Assembly: GCA_030998015.1 (NCBI GenBank)
Contig: JARWMV010000026.1
Coordinates: forward strand, 124,001-188,000
Direction of reading: 5' to 3'
Source: Ceratorhiza oryzae-sativae
Taxonomy: Eukaryota; Basidiomycota; Agaricomycetes; Cantharellales; Ceratobasidiaceae
Length of the DNA: 64,000 bases
In this document: one piece after another, positions 10,301 through 21,068 of the stretch
How positions within the stretch are numbered: position 1 is the stretch's first letter
How the letters are laid out: each line of letters starts with the position of its first letter
Notes under the pieces: model-generated
Databases searched by the model: none
Seen by the model: only the letters and a program-made list of their open reading frames with translations
What the model was told of the DNA's origin: nothing
Made by a program: the position numbers and the translations under genes

Positions 10301-13300
10301 CCCTGACTATCCCATTCAGGTTTACTGGAGATGCTAAACAATGGTGGTATCAGTTCAATGAGGAACAAAGGCTTAGAATGTCTACAGATTGGAATCAGAT
10401 GAGAGCTTGCTTAATTAGTTTCTTTTGGACCCCTACTTGGATTACCAAGGCTAGGAACAAAGCTTTGGCAGCCAGGTTCAAGGATTCAGGCAACAATAAA
10501 GAAACACCAGTTCAGTATGCACTTTGCAAAAAGAAACTGCTTGACATGGTTGAAGACTGGGACGACCTCACTATCATTGCTGAAGTGGCTAGGTCAGCTC
10601 CTACACAATGGAGAACTATAGTCAACCATGAGGATATTGCAGACTGGTCCACCTATGTGACTAGAATTAAGGAACAAGAAGACTTATTGCAAGATTGGCC
10701 TTGCCATATGAACAACCAAGCTACCTATGACACAGTCAAGGAAGTGATCAAAGCTTTGAAGGCTGAAAAGCATCAGAAAAAGCATGGTCACAAAGCTAGT
10801 GCTCATGCAGTAAATTCTTCTAACTCTAAGTTCAAGTCAAAGCAGCCTGATAAATTCAAAGGCTATAAGAGGCCCTTCCCTCCAGACAATTCTAATGTTT
10901 CCAAACATAAGAAAGGGACTCCTAAAGCTAGAGGAATGAGAGGCTGTATTCATTGTGGAAGTCTTATGCACTATGACAAGGAGTGCAAGCATAGTAAATC
11001 TAATGCTAACAATGTCCAAGTTTATTTTGCTGAAACTACTGAAGCTGAACAAACTGCTTATGCTGAATATGAAGCTGCCTGCAGTGATTCTGATCCTGAA
11101 CCATCTGAAACTGAGCCATCTGAAGACCAAGAGGAAGAATCTGATTCTTCTAGTTCTTCTTCTGACTTGGATTTTTTAATTAATTCCCAGCCTTCTGAAT
11201 CTAATGAGACAGAGGACTTGGGAGTAAATGCAGATGACCAGGATATACAGGCTGTACACAATTATAATGCATTAGCAAATCAAACAATGGCTACCAAATC
11301 ATTTTCTATTCAATTATCTACTAGGAATGAGCCTCTTGACCTTAAATCAATCCCTGAGGATAAAACTATTACTCTTAAAAAGGTGATGGAACATCCTTCA
11401 GGAACTCATTTCTTGGGAACCAGACCTACAGTAGCTTTGGCTAGGGTAGGGAATGAAGAAGGCTTAACAGAAATTACAGTTGACTCAGGCTCTGATATTA
11501 CCCTGATTAGCTATAATTTTCTGACTAGCTTGAAACAACCTCCTAAAGAGAAATCTGGCCAAAAGATAAATCTTATTCAAGTGACTGGTAAAACTAGTAT
11601 TACAGGATATGTAGTATTAGACTTAACCTTCCCTACTAAGGATGGACCTGTAAAAATGCAGGTAGAAGCCTATGTAGTGAAAGGAATGAAAGTACCTTTC
11701 ATTCTGGGTAATGACTTTTCTAACCAATATAGAATCTCTTTAGATCATCTTTCCTCTCCTAGCAGAATACTCTTTGGCAACTCTGGTAGGTCTGCTGAAG
11801 TAATTGAATTAGAAACTGAACCAAGATTGGATGAAGCTGGAAATGTATTTCAAGTTTACACCAGACCAGACTTCAAGACAAACCTAGAGAGAAGAGCCTT
11901 TCACAGGAAAAAATCTTCTAAGAAGAAAGCCTTAAAGAAAGGGCCTGAAGGTACTACCCCAGTTAAATTAGCTAGGGATGTATTTTTAAAGGCTGAATTC
12001 ATTACACAAGTGCCTATTCTAGTTGAATTCCAGGAAGGACAGCAAGAAGGTTTTATTGAAGGTAGTCTAGAAAGTAATAATGGAACTCTGGATGTCCATG
12101 GAACTACAGACAGCATCATCACTCCTGATACTAAGACTATTCAGATGACCAACTTTTCTCAGAGGCCAGTGCATTTACCCAAAGGACATGTCATAGGATA
12201 TATGCATGACCCCAAGATTGCATTGGATAAAGAAAAAGAGTTGCCTGAAGAACTTAGGAAGGCAGGAGAAGCCAAGGCACATCTAATAAATACTCTTATG
12301 AAGGAAGTCAAAGTACCTTCTCCTACTGCTGAAGAAATTGAACTCTCAAAGCAGCCAGAAGGAGGCCCTAAAACTGCTGAACTGCCTGACCCAGAGCCAG
12401 TCCCTAGGGAAAGACTCTTGGCAGAAGTACAATGGGGAGACAATTTGACTCCAGATCAGAAGAAAAGCTTGCAAAAGGTGGTGAAAAAGAACTTTGAAGC
12501 TTTTGGATTAGATGGCAGACTTGGTAATTACCCAGCCAGGGTAGAGATTAATCTCAGACCAGGTACAAAGGAAATTGCTTTAACTCCTTACAGGCCAAGT
12601 GAAGAAGCTAAGGCTGCTATAGACAAGCAAATAGATGATTGGTTGCGCTTAGGTGTAATTGAAGAATCTAAGAGCCCTTGGGGCTTCCCAGTGCTTGTAG
12701 TATGGCGGAATAATAAGCCTTGCTTGTGCAGTGATTACAGGAAGCTTAATGCAGTAGCTATACCAGATGAATACCCTCTACCTAGGCAACAAGACATCCT
12801 TCATTCACTTGAAGGAGCCCAATATCTCAGTACTCTAGATGCTCTAGCAGGCTTTACTCAACTCCAGATAAAGGATGAGGATAGGCCTAAGACAGCATTT
12901 AGATGTCACAGAGGACACTTTCAATTCAGAAGAATGCCTTTTGGATGGAGAAATGGACCTCCAGTATTCCAAAGGGTTATGACTGATGTTTTGGCCCCAT
13001 TTTTATGGATATTTCCTCTAGTATATATAGATGACATTGTGATATACAGCAAGTCATTTGAAGACCACTGTGAGCATCTAGACAAAGTATTAAAGGCCAT
13101 TGCAGACTCTGGATTGACTCTTTCTCCTGGTAAATGCCACCTTGGATATCAATCTCTGCTCCTTTTAGGACAAAAGGTGTCCAGACTTGGCATGTCTACC
13201 CACAAGGAGAAAGTGGAAGGCATTCTACAATTAGAGGAACCTAAGGATATACCTACATTACAAACATTCTTAGGAATGATGACCTACTTTTCAAGTTATA

Positions 13301-14323
13301 TTCCATATTATACTTGGATAGTAGCTCCATTATTTAATCTCTTAAAGAAGAGTGTCAAGTGGAAATGGGATAAATTGGAATCCCATGCTTTCAAACTAGC
13401 TAAGCTAGTCCTAGCCAATGCACCAGTTCTCTCTTACCCAATACCAGGGATGCCCTATAGGCTTTATACTGATGCATGTGACTTTGGAATAGCTGCTATC
13501 TTACAGCAAATTCAAACCATGAAACCTAAGGACCTGAAAGGAACTAGAGTTTATGATCAATGTAAGAAAGCTCACCAAGAAGGGTTACCTGTCCCCAGGT
13601 TTATTACACCTGACTCCAAAGGAAAGGTCATCCTGACTGGGGGGGCTGATGGTACTGAAACTTTTGACTATGAAGATACTTGGAATGAATACTTTGAAGA
13701 AACTGAAGTACACATAGAGCAAGTCATTGCCTACTGGTCAAGACTTCTCAAATCAGCTGAGACAAGGTACTCAGCCACTGAAAGAGAAGCTCTAGGTGTA
13801 AGAGATGGTCTAGTGAAATTCCACATGTATCTTGAAGGTGCTAAAGTTGTAGTAGTGTCAGATCATGCTGCCCTTAAATGGAGTAAGACTTACCAAACTG
13901 TGAACAGAAGACTATCTGGTTATGGCATAGTAATAGCTGCCTTCCCAGACCTAGTAATAGTTCATAGAGCAGGCAAAGTCCATACTAATGTTAACCCAAT
14001 CTCTAGATTAAGAAGAAGGATCCCTAGACAAGATGGACCTTTAGCAGACTTATCAACTCCTCTTACTTTTAACAATGACACTGAAGATGCCTTGAAGAAT
14101 CTATACCAAGAAATAGGTGTAGACTTTGAGAAGGATTTGCTAGTCCAATCAACTATGCATGCTTTAGCCAATGAAGAAAAGCCTTCCAAAGGTTTTAGGA
14201 CAAGGTTTAAGGTAAGAAACAAAGTATATAAAGCTAATGTTTCTCTTGCTACATCAGGTTTGAATGAGCTACACATCAGTATTAATGAATCTGAAGTTAA
14301 TCACTTTTATGAAGCATACACTA
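7356..14323 (+). pseudogene. Gypsy-3 gag-pol polyprotein, interrupted and lacking integrase
   Basis: One frame runs from about 7,356 to 14,323 once the solo LTR at 8,146-8,522 is ignored, apart from one TGA at 9,202-9,204. In order it encodes an N-terminal unknown region, a Pro/Ser/acidic region, a collagen-like Gly-X-Y tract (about 9,958-10,150), a retrotransposon Gag region, a CCHC zinc knuckle (CIHCGSLMHYDKEC, about 10,945), an aspartic protease (TVDSGSDITL, about 11,480), RT with YIDDIVIY (about 13,020) and RNase H (YTDACDFG, about 13,465). The frame then enters the hAT element at 14,324. No integrase or chromodomain is found afterwards. In this family integrase normally follows, so it has been deleted or displaced. 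Confidence 0.88.
8146..8522 (+). repeat. Gypsy-1 solo LTR inserted in Gypsy-3 gag
   Basis: 377-bp LTR (TGTCA...TTGACA) flanked by a perfect 5-bp duplication AGCCC (8,141-8,145 and 8,523-8,527). No internal Gypsy-1 sequence is present, so it is the remnant of LTR-LTR recombination. Removing it with one TSD copy leaves the gag frame open through the junction. Confidence 0.93.
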
Positions 14324-15769
14324 TAGAGGTGCTGTGCCAGGCTCCTGCAGCCAGAACTTGCCAGAATTCTGGCTAAAATTCCAGCAAATTCCGGTGTGCC
14401 AGTTGCCAGTGCAGGTGCCAGAATAGCCTCAAGGGTGCCGGAGTCCTAGGCGGAGTCCTGCAGTACTGGCATACCTGCATACCTGCATACCTGCATACCT
14501 GAATACTGGCACATTGTCACCTGTACATGACCACCACGGATTGCATATATTAAGCACTCATAAAATGCGCAAAATTCAGCGGATCAAATTGTACTTTACT
14601 TGATTACAAACGGTTAAGAAATGAGCAGTATCGGCGCAGAATCGTCTAAGAAAAATATTCAGGGGGATGCGCAGATGTTCAAGCTCGCTATCCTGAGCTC
14701 TAATTGGGGCGATATACATACCAATCGACTCGTCTCACTGAGAGGAATCGAATGCACATATTTTCATAATAAACGAACGCTTTTATCGAAAGTTATCAGC
14801 GATATAAAGGGGGAAACCCTGAACAGCGCCACAAGCGCTAGTGAAACCAGCCGTGCAAACCTCGCTCCCTTGCGCGGAGTCGATGCGCATTATCATAAGG
14901 ACTCTATATCCAAAAACCAGCCTGATTGAAGGTGTTTTAGCTGGTGAAACTGGGGAACAGCGCCCCTGATGCTGAAAACCCCCTGAAATGCGCCATGGAC
15001 ACCCACACAGTGCTATTCTGGCTTTCTTAGTATCACAGACAGATTCAGGGATGCTTATTGCCCTATCTCAGGTACCTGAAACATCTGGAACAAGCTTATA
15101 ACATAAATTTCCGACCATGTGCAGTGATTCTGCTGGGTTGACAGTGAGGTTGCCTGCACACACCCTGGTTCATAGTTATTCAGTCAATGTATTTACTAGA
15201 TATAATGTCAGTAGGGGTTTTTCAAGCTCAGGAGAAAGGCTAGCTGGTCGGATAAGCTTCAAACAGCTTTCTTTGTGGTGAAATAGCATGTGCGCATTTC
15301 CCAGAATATTTCCTGAGCATCAATTTGGAGCGAACTATGTGTTATCGAATTTTTTGCGCGGAGCAAATGACATATCTGTGATCTCCTGATTTTTGCGCAT
15401 TTAATGAGCTACTTTGCGAGAGATCGTGGTGAGGTTTATGGCCCTGGAAATGTTGGCCACAAAGACCCGAACAAAAGAACTGTGTAAAATTTGCCAGAAT
15501 GAATTTTGTATGAAACGTGCTCTATATCATTGGAATGCTCTCTCTTCTGCACATCTAATGAGCTATTACACAACTTGATGTGGTGAGTTCTGACCATAGC
15601 CAGTTGCAGGAGTCCCGGGATTCTGGCATGCTCCTGCACCTGCCAGAATTCTGGCACGGACTCTGGCAACTGGCAAGCCAGTGCCAGTGCCAGTGCCAGA
15701 ATGGCCAAAAAGCGCAGGAGTCCTGCTGCAGGTGCCGGAGTCCTGCAAAATTCTGGCACAGCTTCTCTA
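14324..15769 (+). mobile_element. non-autonomous hAT-like element, copy 1
   Basis: 1,446-bp element with ends TAGAGGTGCTGTGCCAG and, inverted, TAGAGAAGCTGTGCCAG. It is almost identical to the inverted copy at 28,451-29,889. Short ORFs inside (one about 100 codons at 14,621-14,929) show no transposase motifs. Subterminal regions are packed with TGCCAG/CTGGCA and CCAGAATTCTGG motifs, and an ATACCTGC tandem run lies near 14,468-14,500. The 8-bp flanks (ATACACTA and CACCACAC) do not match, so this copy lacks a TSD. It sits where pol integrase should begin. Confidence 0.8.
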
Positions 15770-15782
15770 CACCACACCAACC

Positions 15783-16265
15783 ATGGCCAACCTCATTATC
15801 ATCATTGCTGTTACCCTCCCTAATGCTCTCATGGTCTTTGCCATTCTATACTACCTCTACAGTCTTGGAGAAGACTTTATATAGGTCACTCCTGGACAAA
15901 AGGTGGTGATGGAGTACTCCAACCTGGAGCGCACCATAACTGTCACTGGCAGGGTGGTGATTTCCCTGCCCTACAAGCTAGTATACCTCAGCAGGCAAAG
16001 GACCCTCTGGACTGTAAAGCCTGCTAACATCCTCTCCATTGCCTTGGTGAGGAATCGCAGGCAGTATAGCCCTTACAGGGGTCCAGACAACAGAGGCATG
16101 CCCTCTGAGCTATTCATTCTGCCAGACCACCCATACTGTAAGTCCAAAATCTATTTACTGGATTTAATGCTTATGGTATTGGGCAGATCAAATGCAAGGG
16201 ATGGAGCAACAGCAATACCTAGGATCTTTTCTACAACTGTAGATAAGATTAACCAAGCTTGGTAA
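15783..16265 (+). pseudogene. small ORF with N-terminal membrane segment, one TAG stop
   Basis: Starts at an ATG with good context, 14 bases after the hAT element. The N-terminus is a hydrophobic stretch (LIIIIAVTLPNALMVFAILYYLY), long enough for a membrane anchor. A TAG at 15,882-15,884 follows, and the same frame then continues as a soluble-looking region to 16,265. A GTAAGT donor at about 16,138 means the end may be spliced. I recognise no family. Lying between pol and the 3' LTR, it is in the position an envelope-like gene would occupy, but that role is only a speculation. Confidence 0.4.
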
Positions 16266-16702
16266 GTCAGATCTTTCCTGATCATCTTATCAAGTCCACT
16301 GATCAATTTGGATCAATCACATCTAGTCCCCATCCAGAAACCTTTTTCCCTATCTACCCTTTAAGTCTTGTACCAGAACTTTCTGTATATAGATTTAAAG
16401 TATAAAGTTGTCTGATCCCTTAAGCAATCATCAGATTGAGTCACTGCAAAGTAATCTCAGTTGACTGCTTGGACCAATCACCAACTGTGAGGTTTAAGGA
16501 CTAGATAAGAAAGATCTGGAAGGATCAGCATGTGATAACTGTACAGATACCAGCAGAGCGCACTCTATTTGGCCAGTTACAAGCTTCTTTTACTTGGAAA
16601 AAGCTTCCTATTGGCAACTGGATGTGAAATACATGCAGTATAAGATTTTTGTGTTGTCTCTAAGTTACTACAGCTGTACACTGCACAGTTTACCCTCTGA
16701 AC
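16266..16702 (+). other. non-coding stretch inside Gypsy-3
   Basis: AT-rich sequence with no convincing ORF, between the membrane ORF and the spliced ORF at 16,703. It may hold an intron or leader sequence of either gene. I see no repeat or TATA box I would trust. Confidence 0.4.
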
Positions 16703-17538
16703 ATGTCTGACTACTCAATCAAACGTTCCCAGACTCCCAGCACTGATCTGGACATTCTGGAGCGTCGCTTTATGGGCCTCAGATGGGAACGCACTAGGGT
16801 GCAATCTCAAAACAGGCAGAATAGGCGACAATCTAGAAGGGAAGGCATTGAGCCTGCCCCAGATGTGCCACTTCCAGTATACCCCAATCCAGCTCCCTCT
16901 GCTCTCTACCCTCCACTTCCAACTTATCCATTGGAAGCTCCCAACCAAGGCCCTCATTTCAAGATGGGATGGCCAACTCCTCCCTCTCCAGGGTTGGAGC
17001 CAACCGCATTCAATCTAGTTCTGATGCATGGATGGGGCAGGAGGGACGAAAGGCCTGTGCCTCCCCCAAGGAGCATAAGCCCAGTCGATTATGAGGAGTT
17101 CCTGGAGAGAATGGACTGGTAACTTCTTGACTTCGATTGAGTCAAGATCTAAAGCTGATCTGTTTAGGGATTATGCACATCAACCCCATGAGGCTTCCAG
17201 AGAGCCTTCCATACTCTCTGAAGCACCTACTGATGGGGAATATGAGTCAGGAGGAGAGCTTCCTGAATATCAGTAAGTTTGCTTCTCTTGAGTCAAGATC
17301 TAAAGTTGACCTGTTTAGGCTTGCTTACCCTCCTTCCCCTTCTCCTGAATACCAGCCAGAATCACCATCTCACTCACTTTCTGATGGAACTGAGTCATCT
17401 GGTGACCTTCTGGTGATGGAATTGGCCTTAGAAAGTAGGGTACAGGAGTTGAATAGGGAACTAGTGGAAGAAGTAGGGAACCTCAGAGCTGCGCAAAGAT
17501 GTCTGAGGGATATCATGGAGACTCATGACTTGTATTAG
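16703..17538 (+). CDS. three-exon Gypsy-3 accessory protein, 246 aa
   Basis: Exons 16,703-17,118, 17,168-17,272 and 17,319-17,538 join to exactly 741 nt ending in TAG. Both introns (49 and 46 nt) are phase 2, and their removal turns three separate open segments into one protein. The N-terminus is basic (RWERTRVQSQNRQNRRQSRR). The middle is Pro/Tyr-rich, and the third exon has a heptad-like helix (LALESRVQELNRELVEEVGNL) suggesting a coiled coil. No family is recognised. The last 31 nt of the two introns are nearly identical. The gene lies between pol and the 3' LTR of Gypsy-3. It may be element-borne or a captured host gene. Confidence 0.7.
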
Positions 17539-17638
17539 TTGGGTCGGCTCAGAATTTATACTATTGTTCCCCAATTCCACTTGTGTGAACTTAAGGAACA
17601 ATCTTATAATTCCAAAGATCAAGGCAGGACGTCTCTGG

Positions 17639-17647
17639 GCTATAAAA
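17639..17647 (+). promoter_or_regulatory. TATA box upstream of the 17,745 ORF
   Basis: GCTATAAAAACAG lies about 100 bp upstream of the ATG at 17,745, after a GC-rich stretch and before a pyrimidine-rich leader. This is a typical fungal core promoter layout. It suggests that this downstream ORF has its own transcript rather than depending on the LTR. Confidence 0.5.
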
Positions 17648-17744
17648 ACAGCCTTGGAGAGCCCTCTCTCCTCAGCAGTTCAACACCCTCCAGTTCTACA
17701 GCTCTACTTCTCTCTTATCTTCATATTATCAACTCCTTTCCACC

Positions 17745-18798
17745 ATGCAGCCTCCTCCCTTCATGTTGAATGATGTCCAGATTATGGCCAGCATCAACTC
17801 AATCTTGTCCTGCAAGCACTTCCATGTGTTTGCTAGTGTCATGCGTCAAGGGGAGAGTAAGTTTTTCAGTAGCCCATCCATCCTTGAGTGCAAGTTCAGG
17901 GAGGGCATTGAAGTACAGCACAGTGTAGGTCAGAGCTGGTATAAGGATGGCTGGTACCTAAGTGACCAAACCATTCATGCTCTGACTGATGCTCTATTGC
18001 AAGTGCGCAACTGTGTTGCCACTTTTTGCAATGATGGAGGCCTTAAGAAGGCTGAGGTTTTGAACAGCTTTGGAGTGGACTCACCTCTGTATGCGCAATT
18101 TAGGGTGGCAAATATTGCATACCCTCTAGAGCCAGAAAAGGGTTTCCACATCCAGGACTGGCATGAGCCTTTTGATTCCTTCTCTGACCTGATCTACACA
18201 GTAGTTCATCTCCAAATCTAGGGCAATCACATGCTGAGTGCCTTGAACCATCTGGCTCACTCTAAAGGGCTTGTTCCAGATGAAGGACACTTGCTGGAGC
18301 TTCCTCCTGTGCCCTGTGGGATTCTAGCTTTTGCCCAGTGCACCTGGGACAAGTATTTGCTTGAACACCCTTATGGGAGCTGGGAGTTGCCTGCAGATGA
18401 TGGAGTCCCTGCGGTTTGGGGAAACGATGTAGTAAGCATCTCCTAGACCATGCTTTCTGCATTTATTGACTTTTAATTAGCACTACTTGGTGGCCCTATC
18501 AGAGGAATATTCTCATAGGACAGCTAAGGCTAAATATGAAGAATGGTGGGCAGGGCAGAAGGATAAGAAGCTTAATGCCCACCTTAGAATTTTCTTCAGG
18601 GATAAAGCCTCAGAGGCTGCAGAACCTTCTATGAGCCCTGAGCCTTCTCTTGGAGATTCAGATTCAGATTCTGAGACTCTCAGTGGCTCCTGCCCTCCTT
18701 CACCTCCCAGTGCTCCTGAACCTTGTCCTGGTAACAAGGGAAAGGAAAGGGAGCACATTTACATCAGCTCTGATGATGAGGGATATGATTCTCTCTAA
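17745..18798 (+). pseudogene. Gypsy-3 3'-terminal accessory ORF, one TAG stop, one intron
   Basis: Frame from ATG 17,745 to 18,431, then after a 49-nt intron (18,432-18,480, phase 0) to the stop at 18,798. An in-frame TAG at 18,219-18,221 interrupts it; the downstream frame is clearly still coding-like. The N-terminal 230 residues look globular with many aromatic residues and Cys. The C-terminus is Ser/acidic-rich and ends IYISSDDEGYDSL, a hydrophobic-then-acidic pattern like SUMO-interacting motifs. I know no homologue. The frame ends 31 bp before the 3' LTR, directly next to the polypurine tract, which argues that it belongs to the element. Confidence 0.55.
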
Positions 18799-18813
18799 TG
18801 TGAGTTGACATAC

Positions 18814-18829
18814 CAGACTGGGGGGGCTA
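18814..18829 (+). other. Gypsy-3 polypurine tract
   Basis: A G-rich run (ACTGGGGGGGCTA) ends immediately before the 3' LTR. It is the expected priming site for plus-strand DNA synthesis, and it defines the element's right internal boundary. Confidence 0.7.
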
Positions 18830-20137
18830 TGTTATGGATCACTAACATTTTTTATTATTTTAGTCTGCTCTGCCAACCTCAAGCGATGCCTCTGTAATTA
18901 AATTGTGAAATACTTGAATTTGTATGCGCTCTGAATTGTACTATTTTCCGTTCCATTAAATAGTACAAAATTCCCGCTCTCCAACGCATATTTTATTAAG
19001 ATTTTACGATAAGATCTCAGAGAGATGCAGAGGTTGCGATATTTCCTCTTATCAGGAGATATTGTTTACAACATCGCACCACTCATATCTCGGCAACCGC
19101 TTACGCTAACAAGGCGATCTTATGCTCTATCGATAGCTAATCTTCGGCAGTATCTGCTGCCCGAAGATCGTCGCGATCCACCGGATCCTCGCGCCGGAAT
19201 GGCCCGAAGATCATTAGAATCTTACTGGACCATCAATCAAGATCTAATGACTCCAGTGAGTCAGGAGAGCTTCCCAAATTGATCCAGAAGCTTCTCTGAC
19301 TCACTTTATGACTCACTGAGATGTAGCCTCCATTCATTACATGTATATGCTATGATAATATGATCTACAAGCCAATGGCAGGTCTCAGATGCATCAATGC
19401 CTTTGATCCACACCCTGTCTTTACTCTTTTATCCTATACTGGGCTAGGGTGTACCCCAAGTATAGCAGTACCCTCTTTTGATGATTGCACTGGCATGCAT
19501 GTATCTATTTGGCTCTGGAATGCCCTCCTCAGGGTATAAAAGGACCTCCTCTGAGGCCCTTCCAGACCACCTTCCCTCCTCTACTCAACCCAGACTGGTT
19601 ATTGGTTTCTTTTCTCTTTCTATTTCTCTTGTCTGTGTGTGATTTCTTATATAACTAGTACTGAGGAATAAAGTACCATATTAGTTATATACTGTCTGAG
19701 TCATTGTATCTTATATACAGAGATATATAAGGATACAATATTGCCTGATTGAGCATGACATTAAGTACCAGCTATTAGAGGAAATCTAAGTACCTGTAGC
19801 TGAGGAAGTACATGCATTAGGCAGCCCACCATCTATCCTATAAGCTATTGCTTAAGCCTAGTATTAAGATTAGTATCAGTTAGTCCAAGTGACTAGGGCT
19901 GAACTACATTTAAGATATCTAAGGGAACCTGACCATAGTAGTCTTGGTCTTTATACCTATAAATTAGTCAGTTTACACTGTGAAAGATTAAGACTACCTT
20001 GAGTGTTACTTGATTGCATTGCAACTACTTTGAGCCTTCTTACTCTAGTCTAAGAAGTATTGAGTACAATTAGTGTATACTAACATATCTACATTTGCTT
20101 AAGCTCTAGATATTCAAGTGTACCCTGACCTGTAACA
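18830..20137 (+). repeat. Gypsy-3 3' LTR
   Basis: 1,308-bp copy of the LTR at 5,496-6,805 with several percent divergence, including small indels near its left end. Same TGTTA...TAACA ends, TATA region (about 19,535) and CpG-rich palindromic core. The right neighbour is the interrupted chromodomain of a Gypsy-1 fragment. Confidence 0.9.
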
Positions 20138-20650
20138 CTATGTCAAATGGCTTGGTTATGATGAGCAACAATGGTTAACTTATGATGACCTGGTAAATGC
20201 ACCAGAACTCATGGCTGACTATGTCAAGTCACATCCAAGGGCACCCCACAACCCCTGTGCCTTGAAGGGGGGAAGTGTCATGAACTGACATGCATATATC
20301 CACTCTATAATATTTTCTTGATTTACTACATTTTATGAGACCATTTTCAAAACATACTTGCCTTTTATGGTATATCTGTGTCATGTGATTCAGGGGATGT
20401 CCAGACCAATAACCAAGATGTATTTCAACTCCGATGTGAAATTCCGCAGTTCCACAGTTGCTTCTATTGCTTCTATCTCTTATCAGTCATGACTCACTGT
20501 ACAGACTTGTTTGTTATGATGTGGCTTGTATTGTGTATATAAACCAGGTCAAGTTTGCAGAGGACTCCTCAAGAACTTGATCTCTCATCAAGTACAAGTC
20601 CTTTTCTTTTCTTACTACTTTCTTCATCACCTGACTTGTTGTTGTTGACA
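20138..20650 (+). mobile_element. Gypsy-1 3' fragment: chromodomain end plus LTR
   Basis: Begins mid-codon in the chromodomain (YVKWLGYDEQQW) and runs to the end of pol, then purine tract and LTR (20,276-20,650, TGTCATGAAC...TTGACA). The left side is cut exactly at the Gypsy-3 3' LTR, as expected if Gypsy-3 inserted into this Gypsy-1 copy. The missing left part is not found upstream of Gypsy-3 in this window. Confidence 0.9.
20276..20650 (+). repeat. Gypsy-1 3' LTR of the fragment
   Basis: 375-bp LTR matching the other four Gypsy-1 LTRs in the window. It is preceded by the GAAGGGGGGAAG purine tract and ends GTTGTTGACA. Confidence 0.9.
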
Positions 20651-21068
20651 GAGTGGGTGCATACACAGGCTGTTCCCATGCATGATATCCAAGTTACATA
20701 ATTGATGCAGCATACCTTTTTGACAAGTGACACACATGTCCTCCTGCGTCGCTACAAATTGTACAATACTTTATAGATATATACATTCGATGTCTGGCTA
20801 CAACTTTCATTATAGGCTGAGTGCTCAAATCTACTTATTTGCCTGACGCAGCAAGTCTGATCTCAGAAACCATGAGAAAGGTCACACACTGCATCAGTTT
20901 TGTAAGTAAGTGTAACTAAAAACTAGACAGTCTTGCCCAATCTACGGTGCAATGCAGATTCAGAGACAAATACAGCATATGCAGAGACAAGTAGCAACTG
21001 TGCCAGCAAGCATCAAACAAGAAACCATTGACAGGAGATGTAAGTTACAAGATGGAAGGTGGGAAGGG
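20651..21068. other. unassigned sequence left of Copia, includes TSD AAGGG
   Basis: No ORF or repeat is recognised. The last five bases (21,064-21,068, AAGGG) are the left target-site duplication of the Copia element; the right copy is at 47,395-47,399. The two flanks were therefore contiguous before that insertion. Confidence 0.6.

Larger units (their letters stand above)
5496..20137 (+). mobile_element. Gypsy-3, large LTR retrotransposon with extra 3' ORFs
   Basis: Bounded by two diverged copies of a 1.3-kb LTR (TGTTA...TAACA). A purine-rich G-run sits just before the right LTR and a TGG-type primer site just after the left one. Inside are a small 5' ORF, a long gag-pol frame, and further ORFs at 15,783-18,798. 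A Gypsy-1 solo LTR and a hAT element have inserted into it. The 5-bp flanks (TGTGT left, CTATG right) do not match, and the right flank is Gypsy-1 coding sequence while the left is not. The two ends may therefore have been brought together by recombination. Integrase is missing. Confidence 0.75.

Noticed and set aside
14621..14929. 102-codon ORF inside the hAT element as a transposase
   Set aside because: No hAT transposase motif, far too short, and it is interrupted in the inverted copy. It looks like a chance frame in a non-autonomous element.
20651..21068. Continuation of Gypsy-1 or Gypsy-3 between the fragment and Copia
   Set aside because: The sequence after the LTR end at 20,650 does not resemble any internal part of the elements in this window.
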